Shown here in pieces: positions 1-10,700 of a stretch of DNA of 64,000 bases. The stretch is from Angomonas deanei. Its lineage: Eukaryota > Euglenozoa > Kinetoplastea > Trypanosomatida > Trypanosomatidae. The stretch is from positions 186,001 to 250,000 of the forward strand of contig LR877149.1 in the NCBI GenBank assembly GCA_903995115.1. The letters are read 5' to 3'. Every line of letters begins with the position of its first letter. Positions within the stretch are counted from its first letter, which is position 1. The notes under the pieces were generated by a model. That model was not told the origin of the DNA and did not search any database. It was given only the letters and a program-made list of their open reading frames with translations. The position numbers were made by a program, and so were the translations under genes.

Positions 1-2
1 GC

Positions 3-278
3 CGTCCACCCGCGAATGAGTCTCGTCGTCACTTTTACTTCAACGCGACCAATCGGTACGCCCTGGACCACCCTCGCTTTGAGTTTATGGACCGCTACTG
101 TCAGTACAGTCTGTACAAGACGGGGAAGGCGAAGGATGAGCTGCCGGAGAATCGGGAGAAGGTGCAGCCTATTGCCGCGGAGCTGTTTGACTGGCGCCGT
201 GTGGTGGAACCGGTCGCGGATATTTCAGACACGGAGATTCAGTTGATTCAACTACTGTTCACGGAGCGGACCGAATAA
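3..278 (+). CDS. 3' end of an unrecognised protein (partial)
   Basis: The reading frame is open from the left edge and ends in TAA, giving the last 91 residues of a protein whose start lies outside the window. The visible part is hydrophilic and rich in aromatic and charged residues, with an early HFYFNATNRYALDHPRFEFM stretch and a C-terminus ending LLFTERTE. No transmembrane segment, repeat or catalytic motif is seen, and I do not recognise the family. Codon use (C/G-rich third positions) matches the confirmed genes downstream, and T-rich spacer begins directly after the stop. An overlapping frame at 16-246 gives an Arg/Thr/Ser-rich product typical of an off-frame shadow. Confidence 0.6.
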   Translation, partial: RPPANESRRHFYFNATNRYALDHPRFEFMDRYCQYSLYKTGKAKDELPENREKVQPIAAELFDWRRVVEPVADISDTEIQLIQLLFTERTE

Positions 279-1099
279 TAATAAAGAAAATAGCAAAAAC
301 AAGATTGTCCGTAGACTTGCTGTAGTTTTGTTCCACCCGCGAGTCGCCACTTTTCCCTCCTATCGGATTGACATCAATGCTTTTTTTTTTTTTTTTAGAA
401 TTCAATTGTTATTATTGTTATTTGTGACTTTTGGTTTGTAATCGTGCTATTGTTAACTATCGATGGGACGCGCATCAAAATTCAAAACACCAACAATCAA
501 TAAAATGGATAATAACTGAACTACGGGTTCATACTTTTTTTTTTTTTTTTGTACATTCTTTGTTTTCATGCACATTTCTTGTTTTTATTAAGCTTTTGAT
601 GATTCTATTTTCGTTGCTCCTTCCGAAGATGAAAAAAAAAAAAAGTTAAAAGAGCAATAATAAATAAAACAAAATGAAAGTCTCATTTTCCTTTTTAAGA
701 GGGAATTAATCGAGAGATCGTAAATCGCAGTTAAAATGGCGCGTATACCCACAAACATACACACAACATTAATTATATATAAAAAAAAAAAATGTATCCT
801 AATCGCCGTCAGCAGTAAGATTTCATAGAATAATCGTTTTTGTTTTTAAAAACCCCACATAATACTAATTCTTTTTTTTTTTCTTTTTTGAGTGATTGTT
901 GTTATTGTTCAGACCTGTGTACTCATTATGCGTGAAGCACAGAGCGCCATTACTGAAAGGATCATGCTTTTTTAGATTATCATTTCATACTTATCTTTTC
1001 TTCTACTTTTTTTTCATATATTTTAAAAAGGGTTGTTCTCCTGTTCATCAACAGATTATTATTATTTTTTTTATTATTAAAGAGTCAATCATAACAAAA
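279..1099. other. T-rich intergenic spacer and UTRs
   Basis: This 821-base AT-rich spacer has several T runs and one A run. It must hold the 3' UTR of the upstream gene and the 5' UTR of the next one. The small open frames in it are Phe/Lys-rich homopolymer translations and not credible genes. No tRNA or other structured RNA is apparent. Confidence 0.6.
869..892 (+). promoter_or_regulatory. polypyrimidine tract and candidate trans-splice acceptor AG
   Basis: An almost pure T/C tract ends in the first downstream AG at 891-892, about 208 bases ahead of the ATG at 1100. This is the arrangement used for spliced-leader addition in kinetoplastids. The use of this AG is inferred; a second AG at 1081-1082 follows a T/A-rich tract nearer the gene. 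Confidence 0.45.
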
Positions 1100-2149
1100 A
1101 TGTTCGATACCGTACGTACCAAGTGGAACTCTTTCGTTTCCTTTCTCACTGGGGACGGTACCAGCGGCGACGGTGTGGACTGTCATCACGGCGCATGGAG
1201 CGCCTCCCAGAACACGTGCGTGTGCGACGACGGGTGGACCACCGACGTGGAGAACCAAGATATTCTGAGCGGTGAGTACATTTACTGCAACAGTCAGGCG
1301 GTGACGATGCCCCCTGGAGGTAATCCAGAGGCAAAGACCAGCAGCGGCCTCCCCACCAAGACGATTATTATTATTGTGGTGGTGTGCGTGGCGGTGGCGG
1401 TGTTGCTGTTCATTGTGATCTTCTGCTGTTGCCGGCGACACAAGAAGAGAAAGGCGAAGCGAGAGGAAACCGAGTTACTCCGTAAACAACAGCTATCGCA
1501 GCAGTTGAGTTTACAGCAGCGGGGCCCGCCGCCCATGGAGCACCCGTACCAGCCGAACAACTCCTTCTCCAGTGCCCAGTTTGTGATTGAGAGTCTCCGA
1601 CAACAGAATGAGCAACAACGACAGGAAACCAACGCCATCATGCATCGGAGTCTGTCTCTTTTGGCGGCATCCGTCACCAACAACAATAATAATAATCGCC
1701 AGATGATGCAGGACCCTGACACCCTGTCCCAGTATTACAACGTGAACTCTTCCAGACGGGTCAGTGCCGCCCCACTGCCGCTGCCACCCACGGCAAGAAT
1801 GCCGACCAGCGCGACGCCACCGAACTACTACGGAAATAACACTACCTCACCCCGCAATGGCGGCCAACCCCACCTCATGGAGGAGCCCTCTGTCTTCTCC
1901 GACAATGAGAACCCCATGCGGTATCCACACCTTAATAATAATCAGCTGATTTCACAATCCTACACCTTTGAGGAGCACATGCCGCAAAGTAACCAAAATC
2001 TTGGGATGAACACCAACCATAACAACAATCTTCACATGACAATGCAGCGGGACGCATTTCGGGAACCCTATGACCCACGGACAATCCCACAGAACACGGA
2101 CATGAGCAATTACCGCAATTGTTTTAATCCGTTTAACGCTCCTTTTTAA
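1100..2149 (+). CDS. single-pass membrane protein with short EGF-like Cys-rich ectodomain
   Basis: This 349-residue protein has a small N-terminal domain with four or five cysteines around CHHG...CVCDDGW...C (residues 28-63), resembling a minimal EGF-like module. A strongly hydrophobic helix follows (about 88-111), ending in CCC and then a very basic RRHKKRKAKR stop-transfer. A long low-complexity tail rich in Gln, Asn and Pro (about 120-349) comes last. There is no cleavable signal peptide with this start, so a signal-anchor topology, N-terminus outside and tail in the cytosol, is most likely. The cysteines at the membrane edge could be palmitoylated. The frame stays open 68 codons upstream, but that part is translated T-rich leader, so ATG 1100 was chosen. 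The function is unknown; a surface or flagellar-membrane adaptor is a guess. Confidence 0.7.
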   Translation: MFDTVRTKWNSFVSFLTGDGTSGDGVDCHHGAWSASQNTCVCDDGWTTDVENQDILSGEYIYCNSQAVTMPPGGNPEAKTSSGLPTKTIIIIVVVCVAVAVLLFIVIFCCCRRHKKRKAKREETELLRKQQLSQQLSLQQRGPPPMEHPYQPNNSFSSAQFVIESLRQQNEQQRQETNAIMHRSLSLLAASVTNNNNNNRQMMQDPDTLSQYYNVNSSRRVSAAPLPLPPTARMPTSATPPNYYGNNTTSPRNGGQPHLMEEPSVFSDNENPMRYPHLNNNQLISQSYTFEEHMPQSNQNLGMNTNHNNNLHMTMQRDAFREPYDPRTIPQNTDMSNYRNCFNPFNAPF

Positions 2150-2536
2150 TTTTTGTTGTTTCCTCTTCTTTTTTTTTTTTTTTTTTTCTTTTTTAAAGTT
2201 ATTTATTTTATTTTACTTCACAGCACTTCCCAACCCCTCCTTTTTTTTTATTTGTATGATCTTCTTCTTTTTTTTTTTTTGTTGATTCCATAAAATTTAC
2301 TTAACAAAATGCAATATAAAGGTGAGGTATTCCTCGGATATCCACTTCTCGTTTCTTTTTTTTTTTCTCACGTTCACTACTTTTTTTTTTTTTTTTTCGC
2401 TCCAGCAAAACTACCGCGTTGTGTAATGACATTGTTTCAGTTTTGGTATTATCCGTATTTCAATGGCCTTCAGTTTTTATAACTTGTTTCCCTCTCACTT
2501 CCCTCCTATAGTAGTATTTAGTATTACGGTAAGCAC
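2150..2536. other. T-rich intergenic spacer
   Basis: This 387-base spacer contains at least five separate T runs of about 10 to 19 bases. No coding potential or structured RNA is seen. Confidence 0.6.
2381..2405 (+). promoter_or_regulatory. polypyrimidine tract and candidate trans-splice acceptor AG for TBCCD1
   Basis: A run of 17 Ts followed by CGCTCC reaches an AG at 2404-2405, leaving an inferred 5' UTR of about 131 bases before the ATG at 2537. Confidence 0.45.
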
Positions 2537-4135
2537 ATGTCCAAGAAGGCAGCCTCCACGAGCGCCGGTAGGGCCTCTACCGCCGCGGTGAATGAGAAGT
2601 CCATCACCTTCTGTGTTAGCCCTATCCTCTTTGAAAACTGCGGACTGCTGCTCGACCCCCCGAGCGGTCTCACCACCGCCTCCATCATGAAGCTGCGGCA
2701 GGAGTCGAGCAACACGACCTCCATCTCCCTCGCCAACTGGAGGGAGCTGTCCGCCACGGTGCTAGGGCTGTCGGAGAGCTCCGCGTATGCCATCTTTGAT
2801 GTCTTCTACGCCCTCAGCGGTGCCTGTATCCAGGCCACCCCCTCGCACTACGGCGCCATCACGGATTGGTCCGATAAGTCTGTGGCGGAGTTTCGACAGG
2901 AGTCGAACCGGCAGCTACTTAGTAAGATGGGAGGTGCTGTGGATGAGGCCCGCTGGCCCACCGCCTCCACAGCTCGTCAGGTCAGTCTGTCGGGGCTCAC
3001 CATCTTCTTGATTGCGCAGCTGCTGCTAGAGCGACCGCCGCGGTACCCGCTGGGGGAGATTGCCCAGGATGTGGTGATCAACCACGTGAAGCAGTATTTA
3101 CACGACTACATTACCGCCGTCGCGGCGACACGACAGGGGAAGTTGGTCTTTCAGGATATTCTAGAGCTGCGACCCCTCCTACGTGAGTTCGTTAACGGCG
3201 TAGAATACCCCTTTGGCACTAATTTAGCATTTCTGTGGCCACGAAATGAAAAGTTAATTGACGTGGCCATTTTGGCCCAGTTCATTCGCCCCCGTGTGGT
3301 GCACCCCAACGACCTCAAGATACGCTGCGAGCCCGCCTACCTGCCACTGCTGCTCAAAAATAACGTCACCATTACCGGCCTTAACGACACCATTCATATT
3401 CCCCCATCCCCGTTGATCGACCCCGATGTGTTGAATCGCTTCACCTCATCCAATTTGACCATCTCCTCGTGCAAGCAGACCGGTGTGTACATTGCCTCCG
3501 CCCTCCCCTGCGTGCGACTGTCCGCCCTCTCCAACTGTACCGTCGCGCTGGGCCCGGTGAACGGGGTCCTCGCGATTGATCGCTGCCAGCAGTGTGTCAT
3601 TAGCGCCCTCTGTGGGTCCATCGTGATTAGCAACTGTGTCGATGTGACGGTGTTTGTCTGCACCAACACGCCCCCAGTGGTGCTGAATGGACCGAACACG
3701 AATAGCCCTTTGAACCACAATGTTCGTCTGGCCCCGTACAACACGCATTACTCCACCTTAGAAGAACACCTCCTCTTTACAGGGGTGAACCCGAAGCTGA
3801 ACTTGTGGAACGTTGGCCTCCCTTCGGCCCAGTACGTGCTGCCGCCGGAGGAGTTCTCTCCGGTATGCTTCCCGATTGCCCCTCAGGGGAACTCTGTGAT
3901 TACCACCCGCAGTAACCCGTGCACTATTCCACAGCCCTACGCCGACGCCCTGCAGCGACGACTGCAGCGGTTCCAGGACATCTCCCGTGACTTACAGGAG
4001 GCGTACGTCCATTTGGAGGAGGAGGGCAGACGGGACCTCGCCGATAGTCTCAAACAGCGGGTGCACGGCATGTTTATCGAGTGGCTACAGAATAACGGAC
4101 AGGCGAATGGGCTACTAGATCTTTTACAAAAGTAA
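2537..4135 (+). CDS. TBCCD1: TBCC domain-containing protein 1
   Basis: The 532-residue protein has the overall plan of TBCCD1, a relative of tubulin cofactor C and RP2 that works at centrosomes and basal bodies. The first 280 residues are the helical N-terminal region. About 290-410 form a C-CAP/TBCC-type beta-helix, with repeated short strands such as LTISSCKQTGVYI, LSNCTVALGPVNGVLAIDRC and IVISNCVDVTVF. The family-typical stretch after the helix is present: NVRLAPYNTHYSTLEEHL followed by NLWNVGLP. In trypanosomes TBCCD1 is known to link the bilobe, basal body and kinetoplast; a similar role here is inferred. The arginine finger of TBCC/RP2 GTPase-activating domains is not evident, as usual for TBCCD1. 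The C-terminal 70 residues are a charged helix. The length is close to animal TBCCD1. Confidence 0.85.
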   Translation: MSKKAASTSAGRASTAAVNEKSITFCVSPILFENCGLLLDPPSGLTTASIMKLRQESSNTTSISLANWRELSATVLGLSESSAYAIFDVFYALSGACIQATPSHYGAITDWSDKSVAEFRQESNRQLLSKMGGAVDEARWPTASTARQVSLSGLTIFLIAQLLLERPPRYPLGEIAQDVVINHVKQYLHDYITAVAATRQGKLVFQDILELRPLLREFVNGVEYPFGTNLAFLWPRNEKLIDVAILAQFIRPRVVHPNDLKIRCEPAYLPLLLKNNVTITGLNDTIHIPPSPLIDPDVLNRFTSSNLTISSCKQTGVYIASALPCVRLSALSNCTVALGPVNGVLAIDRCQQCVISALCGSIVISNCVDVTVFVCTNTPPVVLNGPNTNSPLNHNVRLAPYNTHYSTLEEHLLFTGVNPKLNLWNVGLPSAQYVLPPEEFSPVCFPIAPQGNSVITTRSNPCTIPQPYADALQRRLQRFQDISRDLQEAYVHLEEEGRRDLADSLKQRVHGMFIEWLQNNGQANGLLDLLQK

Positions 4136-4729
4136 TGTACAATGATCCCATAAAAGGAAGAAGAAGAAAAAAAAATAATAAAATAGAGACCTATGAAACT
4201 ATCAAAAAAGGGAAAAACACATATACCAGTGAGAAAAACAAGGTGACCTTTTCATGTATTACGTACCGTCATATACTAACGATTTTTTTTTTTCCTGTTT
4301 TGATGTTTCTTCACGTTTTCATCCTCTGTGCGCAGACCCGAGCAGAATTCAATTAGAGTTTTTTTTTTATTTTTGTTTTTATATAGTTGTTCCGTTGTAA
4401 TCTTCAATTTGTTTTTATTGTTGTTGTATTCTCCTTTGGGGTTGATCAGATGCACAACGGCTTATTGTTTAATACCATCTTTTCTCTCCTTTAAATTCTT
4501 TTTCTTCAGTAGTTTTTTTTTCTTCTTTTTTCCCTTTGTGTTCGTGCAAAGAAAAATAAGAGCAATCAATATCATTTAGTGAATAGTAAAAAAAAATAGA
4601 GATTTTTTCGTTTTTGTTTTCCCAAGTTGTATATAATTATCCGAGACACTTTTCGTTTGTTTTTTGTAGAAGTGTACTCCATTTTTTATTTTAAAAAAAA
4701 ATAAAATTTAAAATAGTACCGTTTATTTT
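4136..4729. other. T-rich intergenic spacer with splice-acceptor-like tract
   Basis: This 594-base AT-rich spacer has many T runs on the coding strand. A T/C tract at 4603-4623 followed by AG at 4625-4626 is a plausible spliced-leader acceptor for the dynein gene, with a leader of about 104 bases. The small open frames here are Phe-rich translations of T runs. Confidence 0.55.
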
Positions 4730-7700
4730 ATGGCGACCACTGGTTTAGTTGCCGTTCAGGCACAGCTGACCAGTACCGCCCAGCGTCACTTGCAAGTGCG
4801 CTTCGGCCCCGTACAGACCACCCGAGGCGACGGATGGGTCTTGTTCCAGTTTGCCCCTATCGCCGAGGGCGACGAGCTCCAGACGGAGATTCAACGCCTC
4901 TGTGCCTCCCTCGCCCGTGACGCCACCGGCCGTGCCAGTTTACGGCTTGTTGGGGAAGAAAAGGAGGCGGACTTCACTACCGTCGCAGAGAAGTCACATT
5001 CCTTTGCTAAGTGGCTCGCCAAGAGTACCGGGGATGTGCAGAACTTGCCTACCGACCTCGACTCCCTGCCAGAGAGTGACGCAGTGAACGGTATGTTGGA
5101 GATGCTCTACAACGATGTGGCCCTGGATGCCCCGGAAGGGATCCATGGGGTCACCAAGTTCCCTACCGCCATGTGCCCCACCGGTTCTCGTATGGATGTG
5201 ATTCTCAAAGGTGCCGTCTGCATCAAGGCTTTCACACAAACAACACTCAATCCGAGTGAGGTGGACAGCAATCCCAACCAGGGCAAGCGACGCAAGTCCA
5301 ACTCCGTCTCCTCTCCCAAAAAGAAGACGACGCTTAAGAAGGACGACGACAGCGATGAGGAGCACGGCAAGCTGATGAATGACTTTTCCCTTCTTCAGAA
5401 CTCTTACAGTGCCGTCAAACTACCCGATGGTCCCCTCGCTAAGGTGTGGATTGACACCCAGACCCTCTCCCACGCCTTCTCTTCCTACTCGAGCGCCAAC
5501 ATTGAGAATGAGCTCCCCACCACGTGGCGCTCCAAGGCGTTCAGCATGTTGGAGTCGCATGAAGTGCTCAAGCAGGTGCAGGAGGCCCTCAAGCTGTACT
5601 GGAACGGTGCTGCCTCCCGCACGGAGCGACTAAAGATCAACGCCATTTCCCTTCTTACCATCGTCTCCGGCGATATTCGCGAGTACATTAAGGTACAGGT
5701 CGCCCTGCACGGCTCCGACTGGCGGGCGGAGTGGAAGATGGACATGAAGGAGCTCCAGGCAGCCCTACACCTCTGCAAGCAGTGGAACCGCATCGTTGCG
5801 TCGCTGGTGAACCAAGACTGGAAGGAGTGGGACGGCGGCATGTTCCACGACGAAAGTTTTAACGACTTTACCCAACGCGTCAATGACGTGGTGCGTATTC
5901 GGCTGTTGGTGAACAGCGTCACCTTCTTGGGGGAGTCGGTCCCCGATGCGATGGAGCCCGAGAAGGTGTTTGTCCCTCACCGCATGACCGACCTTCGCGT
6001 CACCTCCCAGGACGACTGGCGGAACTGTGTCGCAAAGTTCGAAAAGGAGTTTGAATTTGTCGAACCCAAGTTACGCCAGCCGGCGAAGCAGAAACTGTTC
6101 CCCTCCTCCACGATTGACGACACCACCGTCCGTCAGCTCCAGGCGCACAGCGCGCTACTGCAGGTGAAGGATATCCAGTCCACCCTGGAAAAGGATATTG
6201 AGGCGTTGATTCAGTATTTGATCAAACAAATGGACGGTGTGAAGGGCCGCTACGAGAATAACGTCAAACGGGCCAAGACCGACTTGCAAAAGTTGCGAGT
6301 GGCGAAGAGTTGCCAGGCGGAGGTGTCCAGTTACCCCGAGGTGATGTACCGTGTGTTCGGTGCGGGGTCCCCTTTTGCGGAGCGGGTCGCCCTCGCCGCC
6401 AGCACGATTGTCGCCGAGACGAAGCGCTGCGAGGATGGCGTGCTGGAGCAGTGGTGCGCGGGCCTGGAGGCACACTGCAAGAAGGTGCTCGCGATTGAGG
6501 ATGCGGTGACGGTGCAGGTGGACAGCCGCAGTCAGCCCACGTCGCTCCGCTGTATGCTGAACCCCTCTATCGTGCAGTTCGTGCAAGAAGTTCAGAACAT
6601 CCGTTCCTGGGCCGGCGAAATGCCAGGCCTCTCCGAGGAGCCGTCCAAGAAAAAGTCCAAGCTTAACATTAGCAACAGCTGCGAGAATACGATTCGCGCC
6701 TGTCTACAGCTCTTCGCCGCCTCTGTGCGCACGCAGCAATCCGTCGCCAACTTCAACACCGTCCTCAGTCAGACGATCCCGTCCACCACGGCGATGTTGC
6801 ACCCCGTCATGGAGCGCGCCTTGTCCCAGATCCTGCACGCCGACACCAAGCGTCGTGTCATCTCCCTTGGTCAACTACCAAGAGTTGGAGGGTCTGAACA
6901 TGCGTTTTCAAAACAGTGTTGAGGCACTCAGCGGTGAAAACCGTCAAATCCGCCGTTTCCACAATGACATGATCAACAAGGTCACCGCCCTTCACAACGT
7001 GGACTTGACGAAGGATATGGATGGCTGGCGGTCCGCTGTGGATGACATGCGCAGCAACTTTGAGGAGTTCATCTTCCAGCACAAGTTTGAGCAACAGGAC
7101 GAGTGGAGACGCTTCTGGGACTGTCAGATCTACAAGGCACTGGAGTACCAGTACCGCCGCGGCCTGGAGAGCTTGCACGAGAACATGGAGGAGTTCAAGG
7201 TGGAGCTGGTCTTTAAACAAGGTATTGTACAGTTCAAGCCGACGTTTGAGGCCATCCGTGAGGCGTACTACATTAAGCTGCGTGAGTTTGTGAGTGTGCC
7301 GAACCGTTTCCGTGGCCTGCAGGCGAAGCGCGAAGCGGGCGGCAGCTACGAGCTCTACCCCCAAATGCCGTTGGACAACACGGAGCGCATCGTCACTGTG
7401 CACACCAAGGCCATTGAGCTCTTCGGCAAGCTGTCCCGTGTGCGGAAAGCCTTCCGCTCCTACATTGTGGTCGGACTCTGCGGGACGAGTGGCATGCCGG
7501 ACTTGGATGCGATTGTCGACCAGTGGGCGTCCAAACCGGAGCTGTTCCTACAAGGGTTCGAGACGGTCAAGGACCACATGGAAAAACTGAACCGCATTGA
7601 GGACACCATGCACGTGGACTGCTTCGCCGTGAGTACCATTCCCGTGAAGGCCAGCGTGGAGGAACAGCTCCATCGACTGGAGGAGAGTCTGCTCAACTGC

Positions 7701-10700
7701 ATGCGCCGTAACATTCAGTCCAACGCGAATGAGTTGGATGGCTTTATCTTTAACGCCTCCAACATAATTGAGCGACAGCCCACTACCATGGACGACGTCG
7801 GCAGGGCGAACGTGCAGTACAAGGAGTGCCAGGCCAAGATGCCAGAGCTCGAGGCCAAGTTTGTGGCCATCGAGGAGCAAAACAAGGAACTCCGCCTCCG
7901 CTCCGGTGCCTCGATTGACATTGGCTCTACCAAGGCGAAATGGGAGCATCTCAAGGAGGCCATGTCCTCACACACCAAGGTGATCGAGTCCGCCGTCGCC
8001 AAGATGCGCACCTCGCTCGATGGACTGATCCAAAAGTTCCTCAAAGATGTGCAGCGCTTCTCTACTAATTGGAATAAACAAAAGGCACAGCTGCTGCAGG
8101 CCTTCAAGGACAAGAAGACCTCCAGCGTGGAGAAGATCCTGAGCAGCCTGAAGGCACAGAAGACCGACTTGGGGGACCTCAGTGATCAAGGTAAAGAACT
8201 GGAGCGAAAGTGCGAGTACTTCAACCAGCCGAAACCCAACTTTACAGTACTGGACAGGACGGTGGCCGATGTGGAGACCACTTCCCAGCTGTGGACACTC
8301 TACGATGGATTCTATGAAGAGTTGAACAAGCTCTGCGCCGAGGACTGGCTCACCTTTCGCTCCCACACCTATCAGTTCGACGACTTTTGCAAGAATTGGG
8401 CCAAGAAGTTGGAGAAGGAAAAAGGCTCTGATAAGGACGGCGAAGAAAATGTCATTGTCAACTATTTGCTCAACCTGATCAAGGACTGGAACGAGGTACT
8501 CCCCTTACTAAAGTTTATCCGAGGCGATGGGTGGATGACGGAACACTGGAATGAGCTCTTCCGCCTGATCGGCGTCGACAAGAGCATCACGAGTGCGTCC
8601 CTCACCTTTGGGAACGTGCTGGACCGCTATGAGGCCGTACTGGAGAAGCAGGCGGATCTCAAGCACCTCCACGCCCGTGCACAGGGTGAGATTCAGCTAC
8701 GCGAGGCACTACAGGACCTCCGCACGTGGGGCCTGGAGGCACTGTTTACACTGACAGAGCCGTCCGACACCACGTCCAAGGTGCGGTTGATTACCGAGTG
8801 GAAGGAGGTCATGACGCAGGTGAGCGACAACCAGGCGCTGATCGGCTCGCTCAAGGACAGCCCGTTCTTCCAGCACTTTGCCGACGAGGCGAACGGATGG
8901 GAGGCCAAGCTGGTTGCCCTTTCCGAGTCCCTCGTGCTGCTCAACAACATTCAACGCAAGTGGACTTATTTGGAGCCCATTTTTGCCCGTGGCGCACTCC
9001 CCCAGGAACAGGCACGGTTCAAGCGGGTGGACAAGGAGTTTGTTGGTATCCTGCGAGAAGTCGAGGCCGATCCGCGTATTTCCTCTCTTTCCGCCCAGCC
9101 TGACTTCAACGATAAGCTCAAAGGTATCTTGGAGCAGATTGACCGCTGCCAGAAGTCCCTCATGGAGTATCTGGACTCGAAGCGTGACAAGCTGCCTCGT
9201 TTCTACTTTATTAGCGACGAGGATCTGCTCGAAATCTTGGGCCACTCGCAGAACCCATCCGTTATTCAGGCACACTTGAAGAAGTTGTTCATGGGCATTC
9301 ACAAGGTGGAGTTCAACAACACCAGCACCGCCATTGTCACCATGATTTCCGCCGATGAGGAGCGCGTGCCCTTGTTGAAGCCAGTGCCCATCACCGACAA
9401 CGACGTGGAGGACTGGTTGATTCGCCTAGACGCTGGCATGAAGGAAACTCTTCAGAATATGCTCACCCGATGTGTGGCCAAGAGCGATATTGTCCAGACG
9501 GCGGTCATTGAGGAGTTCCCGTCTCAAATCTTGCAGGTGGCATTGCAGATTCACTTTTCCGGAATGGTGGAGAAGTGCCTCAAAGGATCCACCCCGCTCG
9601 ATGAGGTCCGTACGTGGTCGCAGAAGCAGCTCGATGGGCTCACGTCTCAGTCCAGCAGTATTGACAACGTGGTCAGCCTCAAGGTGAAGGCGCTCATTCT
9701 GGATGTGATTCACAACATTGAGATTGTGGACTTACTGACCCAGAAGCAGGTGAAGCACGTCAATGAGTGGTGGTGGCAGAAGCAGCTGCGTTACTACTTG
9801 GGACAGGACAATCTGTGCAAACTGCAAATGGTCGACACCGTGTTTGATTACACGTACGAGTACCAAGGTAACGCCGCCAAGCTCGTGCACACGCCACTTA
9901 CCGATAAGTGCTACCTGGTGCTGACGAAAGGTATGGGTCTTGGCTACGGTGGTAACCCTTACGGTCCTGCCGGTACCGGTAAAACGGAATCCGTCAAGGC
10001 GCTCGGCTCGGCGATGGGACGACAGGTGCTCGTCTTCAACTGTGACGAAGGCATCGACTTCAAGTCCATGGGTCGCATCTTTGTCGGTATCATCAAGTGT
10101 GGCGCCTGGGGTTGTTTCGATGAGTTCAATCGTCTCAAGATTGATCAGCTGTCCGCCATTTCTCAGATGATCCAGGTGATCCAGGAGGCACTCAAGAAGC
10201 GGGACCCCAACTGCACCCTCCTGCACAAGGAGATTAACGTGAACCCCAACGCCGGTATCTTTGTCACGCTCAACCCCGCTGGCAAGGGTTACGGTGGTCG
10301 TACGAAGCTGCCCGATAACTTGAAGCAGCTCTTCCGCGAGGTAGCGATGAGTGTCCCCGACAATGAACTGATTACCGCCACCATGCTCCTCTCTGAGGGT
10401 TTCACACACGCCAAGGCGATTGCCAAGAATGTCGTGGAGCTGTACAAGTTGTGCAAGCAGTTGATGTCGAGACAGCAACACTACGACTGGGGTCTACGTC
10501 CCTTGAAGGCGGTGCTGCGCCTCGGTGGTACGCTGGTGCAAAAGTGGCGAAAGACGAACGCGGATAAGGTGGCGACGGTGGCTCAAGAGAGTGAACTGAT
10601 TGTACAATCGCTGAATATCAACACCCTCAGTAAGCTCACCTTTGAGGACGCACGGCTGTTCACCGGACTGCTCAAGGATATATTCCCTGGTGTCGAGTCC

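Noticed and set aside
896-1099. N-terminal extension of the EGF-like protein with a hydrophobic signal-like stretch
   Set aside because: It is a translation of T-rich leader, lies across a likely splice-acceptor region, and has Phe/Ile composition expected of poly-T.
6855-6922. A cis-spliced intron joining the two dynein frames
   Set aside because: GT and AG dinucleotides can be found, but any intron would be under about 30 bases, and a single extra base explains the junction more simply. In strumpellin homology spacing also argues for one base, not an intron.
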